Assembly: GCA_016212685.1 (NCBI GenBank)
Contig: JACREW010000228.1
Coordinates: 1-26,593 of the forward strand
DNA from: Nitrospirota bacterium
Lineage (GTDB): Bacteria; Nitrospirota; Thermodesulfovibrionia; Thermodesulfovibrionales; Dissulfurispiraceae
Length of the DNA: 26,593 nt
Direction of reading: 5' to 3'
Shown: one piece after another, positions 20,801 to 26,593 of the stretch
How positions within the stretch are numbered: position 1 is the stretch's first letter
Layout of the letters: the number at the start of each line of letters is the position of its first letter
Position numbers and translations under genes: made by a program
Notes under the pieces: model-generated
What the model saw: the letters and a program-made list of their open reading frames with translations, nothing else
The model's database searches: none
What the model was told of the DNA's origin: nothing

Positions 20801-21793
20801 TCAGCTTATTTTAAGGAGGGCCTTGCATATTGCCCATGCAAGGATACCGCAAGATGGTATTGTAAGGATCCATGCCGTTACTATGCTCCATCCCACTCCC
20901 CACCTGACGGCGGAGAGTCTTTTCGATGCCCCTACTCCCATGATGGTAGATGAAATGACATGCGTTGTCGACAGCGGAAGACCTATCCTGGACGCAATTT
21001 CTATAATCGTGGCTGCCGATGTCTCGGCTGCAAATCCATGAATAGGCCTCAGATGAACGAGACGCACACCGAGCGTCTTTATGATCCTCCATCCCCCTAC
21101 TGCCGTGCCCGCGGCCATTGCAACGGCGCATATGACAATTACCCAGTTAGGCACATGGAAGTCGGGCAGCTTATAGTAACTCACAAGCGCCATTGTGATT
21201 ATGCCCATGGTTTTCTGCGCGTCGTTGTTGCCGTGGCTGAATGCCATATACGATGCGGATACGATCTGGAGTCTGTTGAAAAGATTGTTTACCATCGACG
21301 GCGCGGAGTTTTTGAAAAGCCTGATAAGTATAAACATCAAAAGGAATCCGAGGAGCAGGCCCATTACAGGAGAAAATATGAGCCCGAAAAAGACCTTATA
21401 TACGCCTTTGCTTATAACGGCGTCAAAGCCCGCCGTTGCTATTGCCGCACCGACTATGCTCGAAATAAGGGCATGGCTCGAAGATGTGGGAAGGCCAAAA
21501 TACCATGTAATAAGATCCCAGATTATGGCGGACAGCAGGGCTGAAATAACCGTAAGCTGGGTTACGTTTGCGGTTTCCACAATACCTGCGCCGACGGTCT
21601 TTGCAACTGCGGTTCCGGCCAGCGCGCCTAAAAGGTTGAGTATTGCGGCCATCGTTACTGCGGTGCGGGGAGATAAAACCCTCGTAGACACCGATGTGGC
21701 TATCGCATTGGCGGTATCGTGAAATCCGTTTATGAAGTCAAAGATAACGGCGAGAACTATTACGCATACGAGCAGAAAATATGATTCATGCAT
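20801..21793 (-). CDS. pit: Low-affinity inorganic phosphate transporter, PiT family
   Basis: A 330-aa inner-membrane Pi/cation symporter with about 9-10 helices. The two inverted PiT repeats each hold their signature: DFINGFHDTANAIATSVSTR near the N-terminus and MAFSHGNNDAQKTMG in the middle. The conserved GLPTSSSHALISSIVGAA and GLPLSTTHVISSTIMGVG motifs follow each. The start overlaps the end of the DUF47 gene by 8 bases, a pairing very common for PiT transporters. The 119 bases after its stop hold the pstS control region. Confidence 0.95.
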   Translation of the reverse strand: MHESYFLLVCVIVLAVIFDFINGFHDTANAIATSVSTRVLSPRTAVTMAAILNLLGALAGTAVAKTVGAGIVETANVTQLTVISALLSAIIWDLITWYFGLPTSSSHALISSIVGAAIATAGFDAVISKGVYKVFFGLIFSPVMGLLLGFLLMFILIRLFKNSAPSMVNNLFNRLQIVSASYMAFSHGNNDAQKTMGIITMALVSYYKLPDFHVPNWVIVICAVAMAAGTAVGGWRIIKTLGVRLVHLRPIHGFAAETSAATIIEIASRIGLPLSTTHVISSTIMGVGASKRLSAVRWGVGWSIVTAWILTIPSCGILAWAICKALLKIS

Positions 21794-22403
21794 GTTTTAG
21801 GACTATGGCCTCGAGGATATTTGCGACATCTTCGCACCTGTCGGACGCGTCTTCAAGGAGTTCATATATCTCTTTCCATTTTATGACGAGGATAGGGTCT
21901 TTTATTTCATCGAAGAGTTTGCCGAGGGCGTCCCTGAAAACCCTGTCTATTTTGTTTTCGAGTCTGTTGATCTCGATGCATAGTTCCTGCACATGCGCAT
22001 AATTTTTTTCTTTAAGCTTCCCTATCGCCCTATTTATGACCTCTGTTGTCGTCAGGAGATCCTTTGACATAGATATTGCTTCTTTTGTCGTCTCTTTTAT
22101 TTTAAATACCGTCATCCTGTCTACGGCGCTCCATATAAGATCGATGACATCGTCCAGCCTCGATGCGAGGGCATACAGGTCTTCTCTGTCTATCGGAGTT
22201 ATAAAGGTTTTATGAAGTTTCTTCATGATGTCATGGGTCAGCATGTCGCCTTCCTGCTCGACTTCATATATCTCCTTCGCACGGGCAGCGACATTATCGA
22301 AATTCTCCACAAGAGAAACGAGAAGGGATGCGCCTCTTGTTACATTCGAGGCGGCTTTGTCGAACAGCTCAAAAAAATCTATTTGTTTTGGAAAGAGTCT
22401 CAT
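21786..22403 (-). CDS. DUF47/PhoU-like accessory protein of the PiT transporter
   Basis: A 205-aa helical protein of the DUF47 (TIGR00153) family: begins MRLFPKQIDFFELFDKAASN, has EIYEVEQEGDMLTHDIMKKL, then TFITPIDREDLYALASRLDD and a C-terminal CEDVANILEAIVLKHA. It resembles half-PhoU folds and probably regulates or stabilises the adjacent PiT protein. The start at 22403 is preferred to the upstream in-frame ATG at 22433, because a promoter-like TTGACA/TATATC pair lies at 22452-22425 and would place the transcript start downstream of 22433. No strong ribosome binding site is seen. Confidence 0.9.
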   Translation of the reverse strand: MRLFPKQIDFFELFDKAASNVTRGASLLVSLVENFDNVAARAKEIYEVEQEGDMLTHDIMKKLHKTFITPIDREDLYALASRLDDVIDLIWSAVDRMTVFKIKETTKEAISMSKDLLTTTEVINRAIGKLKEKNYAHVQELCIEINRLENKIDRVFRDALGKLFDEIKDPILVIKWKEIYELLEDASDRCEDVANILEAIVLKHA

Positions 22404-22424
22404 GACGGTTTTGCTCGGTGATAG

Positions 22425-22452
22425 GATATACAAAGCCGCTTGATACTGTCAA
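22425..22452 (-). promoter_or_regulatory. Sigma-70-type promoter for the DUF47-pit operon
   Basis: On the minus strand a perfect TTGACA (22452-22447) is followed after 16 bases by TATATC (22430-22425). The predicted start is near 22418, about 15 bases before the ATG at 22403. It occupies the gap after the phoH stop, so DUF47-pit need not depend on phoH transcription. Confidence 0.55.
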
Positions 22453-22466
22453 TGAAATGTATATCA

Positions 22467-23768
22467 TTATTCCTTATCGATATATTTCGAAATGTTAAGC
22501 GACACCCCTGAAAAGCTCCGGAGCAGCCGTGCGCCCTGTTCCGCAAGCCTCGACCTCACGCTTTCTTTGAGATTGAGATAGCAGAAGTTTTCTTCATTGA
22601 TAAAGCGGCCTATGAGATAGGCGAGGCCGTTGCTCATGGCGTCCAAATACGGCGTGTCTATCTGGTGCAGGTCTCCGGTGAATACTATCTTTGTGCCTTC
22701 GCCGCATCTCGTGATGATGGTCTTTACATCGAGGGGCCTCAGGTTCTGCGCCTCGTCGATTATGAAATAACGTTTCGGCAAACTTCTGCCCCTGATATAG
22801 GTGAGGGCCTCTACATGCAAAATGCCCGACTCGATCAGGTACTGATAATTTTTGTATTTGGAGATTGCAGTATTGTCCTTGAACTGCCCCGTAGGCGTGT
22901 TGACTATGACCTCCAGATTATCGAATATGGGCTGCATCCACGGCGCAAGCTTTTCGTCGATGTCTCCGGGCAGATAGCCGAGGTCATTGCCCATAGGAAC
23001 CACCGGCCTCGCCACAAGCACCTGTTCGTACAGCGGAGATTTTTTAGTAGTCTGGTGAATTCCTGCGGCCAGCGCAAGCACTGTTTTCCCGGTTCCGGCA
23101 GAGCCGGTTAATGCGACTACCTCTATGTCGGGATTGATGAGCGCGTCTATGGCGCATTCCTGTTCGATGTTTTTAGGGATGATATTTTCGAGAGATTTGC
23201 CCCTTTTGACTCTCGACCGCTTATCTTCCCCCTGAATCCTGTATATATCCTCCGTCGAATGTTTATACCTGATAGAGAGTATGCCGTTTGTATAGTCTTC
23301 ATCGCCGAGGACATTGCCGTATTGCTGAAAGACGGCTGTCTTGTCGTTTTTGTAGTCCTCCGCGTAGAGCCCGGTGGATTCGGCTTTTATTCTCACGGCC
23401 GTATCTTTCGATACCAGAATGACCGGCCTGTATTTGTCCTTACTGGCGCCTTCGAGGATGCGCAGTGCCGTGGTTATGATTTTATTGTCCGGCGAAAGCG
23501 CATCGCTTAGATGCGGGATGTATTCTATGGTTACGGCGCCCCCTGTTTCGAGCATTACGCCTCCGGCGATATTGCCGCGCTCTCTCAGTAGGTCAATGTT
23601 TTTCAGCGCGTGCCTTGCCGAATAAGCTATCTCGCCGTGACCCTTTTTCAGCTTGTCGAGTTCTTCGATAACCGGCATCGGGATGACGACATTGTTTTCT
23701 TCGAATTTAAATATGCTTTCGGGATCGTGGATCAAGACATTGGTGTCGAGGACAAAGGTTTTTTTCAA
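22467..23768 (-). CDS. phoH: PhoH-family protein with N-terminal PIN domain
   Basis: A 433-aa cytoplasmic protein. The PIN-like domain (1-135) keeps the acidic residues D8 (FVLDTNVLIH), E35/E36 (VIEELDKL), D94 and D122. The PhoH ATPase domain (~195-420) has Walker A GSAGTGKT at 222-229 and Walker B FIIDEAQN, followed by IVFTGDLHQID and a C-terminal SVRSRLAEQGARLL. PIN-PhoH proteins couple an NTP-driven motor to an RNA-cleaving fold. The start is TTG, fixed by AGGAGG 6 bases upstream. E. coli phoH belongs to the Pho regulon, and a weak Pho-box-like site occurs ~230 bases upstream here. It lies beside the phosphate transport genes. Confidence 0.93.
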   Translation of the reverse strand: MKKTFVLDTNVLIHDPESIFKFEENNVVIPMPVIEELDKLKKGHGEIAYSARHALKNIDLLRERGNIAGGVMLETGGAVTIEYIPHLSDALSPDNKIITTALRILEGASKDKYRPVILVSKDTAVRIKAESTGLYAEDYKNDKTAVFQQYGNVLGDEDYTNGILSIRYKHSTEDIYRIQGEDKRSRVKRGKSLENIIPKNIEQECAIDALINPDIEVVALTGSAGTGKTVLALAAGIHQTTKKSPLYEQVLVARPVVPMGNDLGYLPGDIDEKLAPWMQPIFDNLEVIVNTPTGQFKDNTAISKYKNYQYLIESGILHVEALTYIRGRSLPKRYFIIDEAQNLRPLDVKTIITRCGEGTKIVFTGDLHQIDTPYLDAMSNGLAYLIGRFINEENFCYLNLKESVRSRLAEQGARLLRSFSGVSLNISKYIDKE

Positions 23769-24061
23769 AGCGCACCTCCTGATGTTAGATGGCTGCTGAT
23801 TTTAATTTCGGCTGATCCGGGGAAAAACTTTTGCTTAAAGAAATAAGATAGGAGAACCTTTTTGCATGAAGCCGAAGGCCGGCCGGGGTTTTTGCAGTAT
23901 CTTTCAGACCGTCTGTCCAAGATCGTTGCTGCTGCGCCTCCGTATATGGCTTTAGATTTATTGTAGACGTTTCTTTATATATTAGCAACTGTTTTGTTAC
24001 GGGATTATCAAGGGGATGTTACATTGTTAAAGGTGCAGTAACGGATAAAAGGAAATCCTTT
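23769..24061 (-). promoter_or_regulatory. phoH upstream region with weak Pho-box-like site and long leader
   Basis: This 293-base gap has no convincing gene. Near its far end TTAC(G/A) occurs at 23997 and 24019 on the + strand, 22 bases apart (two 11-bp steps), with a degenerate unit between. Toward phoH this reads TGTAACATCCC, CTTGATAATCC, CGTAACAAAAC. A TATATA lies 14-20 bases further on (about 23980-23975). If that promoter is used, the phoH mRNA has a leader of ~200 bases, including a GC-rich CCGGCCGGCC stretch near 23878-23890. I recognise no known riboswitch. Confidence 0.4.
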
Positions 24062-24496
24062 CTACTGCATCACAAAGTCCGTGAAATAGACGTTTTTCAC
24101 AGAACCTTCTCCCAAAATCTGGTTTACAATCAGCGCTATTTCATCCTTGCACTGCTGTTTCCCTTCTACGGTCATCAATTCCTCCGGCGTTTTGTTAGAA
24201 AGCACAGTGACGATTGCATCCCTCAGGTGCGGCGTCTTTGTCTTTGCCCTTTCTGCCAATGCGGCGCTTGCGAGTTCGAGCTGAAGAGACGCCTTTAAAA
24301 AGCTTGTCCCCTTCGGTGTGTTAAGGTTGACGATGAAGGCATCGAGGGCGAAGTTCACGGTCTCTTCGGCCTTTTGTTTATCTCCCTTTTCAGTCCCCTG
24401 ATTGCCGTCCGATTTTGAGCACGAGATTAGCCCCGGCATAAGAAAAAAGGCCGCGAGGATAACTAAAAATATGGCTCTGCATCTTTGTTTTATCAT
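24062..24496 (-). CDS. FliL-like protein, predicted lipoprotein
   Basis: A 144-aa protein whose C-terminal ~100 residues match FliL: FALDAFIVNLNTPKGTSFLK, LQLELASAALAERAKTKTPH, LRDAIVTVLSNKTPEELMTV, EGKQQCKDEIALIVNQIL and the ending VKNVYFTDFVMQ. FliL is a periplasmic partner of the flagellar stator. Instead of the usual single membrane helix, the N-terminus is a signal peptide with lipobox LISC (C26), so it is probably lipid-anchored. The ATG overlaps the stop of the diguanylate cyclase (ATGA), so the two are coupled. No other flagellar genes are in the window. Confidence 0.85.
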   Translation of the reverse strand: MIKQRCRAIFLVILAAFFLMPGLISCSKSDGNQGTEKGDKQKAEETVNFALDAFIVNLNTPKGTSFLKASLQLELASAALAERAKTKTPHLRDAIVTVLSNKTPEELMTVEGKQQCKDEIALIVNQILGEGSVKNVYFTDFVMQ

Positions 24497-26265
24497 ATCA
24501 ACGCCTCCGGTCTGTTTGCCGCGATAACCCTGTTCCTTCCGGTATTTTTGGCCACATAAAGGGCGTCATCAGCCGAGCGTATTATCTTTTCCCACGCGTC
24601 GCCGTCATCAGGGTACGAGGATACCCCTACGCTCACTGTCATCTTCCCGTTAGGCTGTGTTTCCGCCCTCGGAAACTTATAGTTATCTACCGCTTTCCTT
24701 ATTCTTTCCGCTATCGAGATTGCTTCTTCTTTGTCGCTCTCAGGAAGCAATATTATGAATTCCTCGCCGCCGTACCTGCCCACCGTATCGGTATCTCTTA
24801 GGTTTTCGCTTATCATGTCCGCTATCATTTTCAAAAGTATGTCCCCCTGAGGATGTCCGTTGGTGTCGTTATAGTGTTTGAAGTGGTCTATATCCAGCAT
24901 CAGCAGACCGAAGGTTTTTTTGTATCGGTGCGCCCTCTGTGTTTCGGCTCCAAGTTGTTTGAGCAGTGTCCTCCTGTTTTTAATGAGGGTGAGTCCGTCT
25001 ATCTCGGACAGTTCGAGGGTCTTTTCGTAGAGTTTTGCGTTGGATACGGCAAGGCTTGCCGCGTCAAGCAGTCTCATGCAGGCGTCTATGTCGATCCTAA
25101 GTTCGAGTTTGGATTTCCGGGTCATGTCCAGGACGAATATGCCTACAGGGGCGAACATGTCGCAGTCAAGGCATTCTTTTAGTTTCTCTGTTACGTTCCT
25201 CATTATCCTGCCGTGACAGTGGGTGCCGGATATGTGCCAGCATCTCCTGTCTTCAGAGCCGTAAGCGGCGCAGCCGGTGTCGTCGGGACAATGGAAAAAT
25301 TCATAACATTTGGTGGTAAAGGCCGCCCGCACAGGCAGTACCGCTATTTCTTTCGGGTTGTCCATGAGGCTTTTGATCACTTTGTCTTCGTATTCGGAGC
25401 TTATGACTCTGGTTTCAAGTATGTGGGCTTCGCAGGATAGTAATGTGTCGGTGAATGCGTTTCTGTCGGCAAGAGGGATTGTTAGTTCGTGTTCGGATGT
25501 TGTATCTGTGTAAACGAGGGCGAGTTTGCTTTTGTTAAGGGGGATGTATATGATCCTTGCGCTGCCGGATAATGCCTGCAGTTCTTCTTTTACGGTCTCT
25601 ATGACGTCGCTGATTACTATGGAGGAACGGAGTTTCTCGGATAGGATGTATAGTCTCCTTATCTCTTCCTGCTTTTTGTATAGTTTGTCGGATAAGTAGG
25701 TGACGAAATATGCGGTCAATAGCAGGGTGCTCGCAAATACTCCTCCATATGCCGCCATGACGGATAGGTCGGAAAATAATAAGGGCTCGTTCCTGAAGAT
25801 TGCAAAATGAGGCAGTATTCCGAAGTGCTTCAATCCGACTATGGATGTAGGAAGCACTATGGCTAATACGGCAAACCGATAGGTCCATACCCTCGGCAGT
25901 AGTATGCCGCTTATGACTATGTGGAATAGATAGTAGTATAAAAAAGGGCTGTCGCAGCCGCCTGAAAAATATATGGCCCCGGCTAATATCAAAAAGTCTA
26001 AGCTTATCTGCTCTATGGCGCTTTTATGGAAGTCCTTTGCAGCGACTTTCAGCTTTACTTGAAAATAGGCGTTGTATATTGCGACAAGCCCGAGTATGAG
26101 ATATACGGGTATCAAGGGAAAGGTCAGTCCGGCTATCTCGCGCACTATGTGCGTGCCCACAAGTACGCCCACACAACCCGCCCACCTAAGCTTAATCAGC
26201 CACTGTAACCGCTCCTTGATTTCGCTCTGTTCGTAGGTCATTTTTGCCATCTCCGATAACTCCAT
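24493..26265 (-). CDS. Membrane diguanylate cyclase with cysteine-rich sensor segment
   Basis: A 590-aa protein. Six predicted membrane helices span ~22-190. A coiled segment and GAF-like region (~200-410) follow, interrupted by a cysteine cluster (C320, 326, 332, 342, 350, 365, 368), CYEFFHC...C...CWHISGTHC...CLDC, which resembles the two-CW pattern. The GGDEF domain (~425-580) has the active-site GGEEF (499-503) and an RxxD product-inhibition site (R490-D493) five residues before it, so it should make c-di-GMP and be feedback-inhibited. The start at 26265 is chosen over the upstream TTG because GGAG lies 6 bases ahead and the preceding gene stops one base earlier (TGA-A-ATG). It is translated with the FliL-like lipoprotein. 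Confidence 0.92.
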   Translation of the reverse strand: MELSEMAKMTYEQSEIKERLQWLIKLRWAGCVGVLVGTHIVREIAGLTFPLIPVYLILGLVAIYNAYFQVKLKVAAKDFHKSAIEQISLDFLILAGAIYFSGGCDSPFLYYYLFHIVISGILLPRVWTYRFAVLAIVLPTSIVGLKHFGILPHFAIFRNEPLLFSDLSVMAAYGGVFASTLLLTAYFVTYLSDKLYKKQEEIRRLYILSEKLRSSIVISDVIETVKEELQALSGSARIIYIPLNKSKLALVYTDTTSEHELTIPLADRNAFTDTLLSCEAHILETRVISSEYEDKVIKSLMDNPKEIAVLPVRAAFTTKCYEFFHCPDDTGCAAYGSEDRRCWHISGTHCHGRIMRNVTEKLKECLDCDMFAPVGIFVLDMTRKSKLELRIDIDACMRLLDAASLAVSNAKLYEKTLELSEIDGLTLIKNRRTLLKQLGAETQRAHRYKKTFGLLMLDIDHFKHYNDTNGHPQGDILLKMIADMISENLRDTDTVGRYGGEEFIILLPESDKEEAISIAERIRKAVDNYKFPRAETQPNGKMTVSVGVSSYPDDGDAWEKIIRSADDALYVAKNTGRNRVIAANRPEALI

Positions 26266-26266
26266 T

Positions 26267-26491
26267 TCATTCTCCAAAACATCTCTCCCCAAATCTTATA
26301 AATTCTTTCCGGTAATCCTCTCCCGTTTCCTGAAGACTCCCGAAAAAATCCTCCCCGTCAAACCAGCCCAATACAGCCCAGTATTCCTCTGCTTCATGCT
26401 CATTCGGAATATGATAAAATTCGAATTCGCCGTCCTCTCTCCTTAAAAAAAGAGGCTCATCGTGTAAGAGAGTGGGTAAAGCAAGCGGCTT
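26267..26491 (-). pseudogene. Small acidic protein gene, apparently lacking a start (frameshifted or truncated)
   Basis: A minus-strand frame of 74 codons ends with TGA at 26269-26267, one base before the cyclase ATG. The peptide looks protein-like: EPLFLRREDGEFEFYHIPNE, then EAEEYWAVLGWFDGEDFFGS and a Cys-containing tail FGERCFGE. No ATG, GTG or TTG occurs in its first 40 codons, and an in-frame stop lies just upstream. A nearby ATG (26461-26459) runs into a T7 tract (26451-26445); one extra T would join it in frame to this peptide, giving a 63-residue protein. So it is a decayed gene, an assembly/sequencing error, or a slippage-controlled gene. Function unknown. Confidence 0.55.
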
Positions 26492-26593
26492 TTATGGCAG
26501 GGAAGGCATAACTGACAAAGATTTGAGGGTTTTAAAAGAGGCTAAAAATCTGGCATGATAACTGGATGCAAAAAAAGAGGCGACTACTGGATG
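26492..26593. other. Right edge: no gene assigned
   Basis: The last ~100 bases hold only short frames: a + strand GTG frame (26472-26558, VGKASGFYGREGITDKDLRV...) and an ATG at 26566 that runs off the window. Neither has a ribosome binding site. The octamer ACTGGATG occurs twice (26561 and 26586). I see no supportable feature. Confidence 0.4.

Noticed and set aside
23769..23975. c-di-GMP (GEMM) or other known riboswitch in the phoH leader
   Set aside because: Key conserved sequences of the classes I can recall are not present.
23785..23988. 67-residue minus-strand ORF upstream of phoH
   Set aside because: It would start at TTG without a ribosome site, overlaps the promoter-like TATATA and has no recognisable features; more likely leader DNA.
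26472..26593. Toxin-antitoxin pair at the right edge (short GTG frame then an ATG frame beginning MQKKRRLLD)
   Set aside because: No ribosome sites, frames too short, and the second runs off the window; nothing firm can be said.

Overview
The window looks like a chromosomal segment of a Gram-negative, flagellated bacterium. Gene content and protein style (SAP-type small protein in a chemotaxis operon, two-CW-like cysteine cluster, CheA with a Geobacter-like linker, heptamer repeats) suggest an uncultivated Nitrospirota or Desulfobacterota-type organism. The phylum is an inference from family resemblance, not a search result.

Layout. Bases 1-3161 (+) hold the tail of an unidentified gene, a strong terminator, lgt, an SspB-like ClpXP adaptor, a possible 21-codon ORF and an NtrC-type sigma-54 activator. 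Bases 3162-3680 are non-coding but rich in signals: a ~236-bp imperfect palindromic repeat element, two identical-spacing palindromes (TGGAA-N4-TTCCA) and a canonical GG-N10-GC sigma-54 promoter. Next on the + strand come two secreted proteins (a LAS/MepA-like peptidase and a 683-aa CARDB/Ig-like protein). These sit between two copies of the 5' end of a SAP-domain gene, as if a cassette had been inserted at that gene's start.

Bases 6954-16238 (+) form one tightly packed chemotaxis operon: SAP protein, hypothetical, STAS, MCP, small Cys protein, CheY, STAS, Hpt, CheA, CheW, MCP, CheR, CheD. CheB and CheC are absent from the window. Several junctions overlap (ATGA, GTGA, or 23 nt between the second MCP and cheR). 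Short tandem heptamer or octamer repeats have been absorbed in frame into CheA and CheR and lie at the cheW end.

Bases 16277-24000 (-) form a phosphate module that converges on the chemotaxis operon. In transcription order it reads phoH, then DUF47/PhoU-like protein with a PiT transporter, then pstS, pstC, pstA, pstB, phoU. Pho-box-like arrays (direct repeats every 11 bp) precede pstS and pstC, and a weaker one precedes phoH. Together they read as a Pho regulon with both a low-affinity (PiT) and a high-affinity (Pst) route. PhoB and PhoR are not in the window.

Bases 24062-26491 (-) carry a small acidic protein gene that appears frameshifted or truncated, a membrane diguanylate cyclase with a cysteine cluster, and a FliL-like protein that is a predicted lipoprotein. 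This links c-di-GMP signalling with the flagellar motor.
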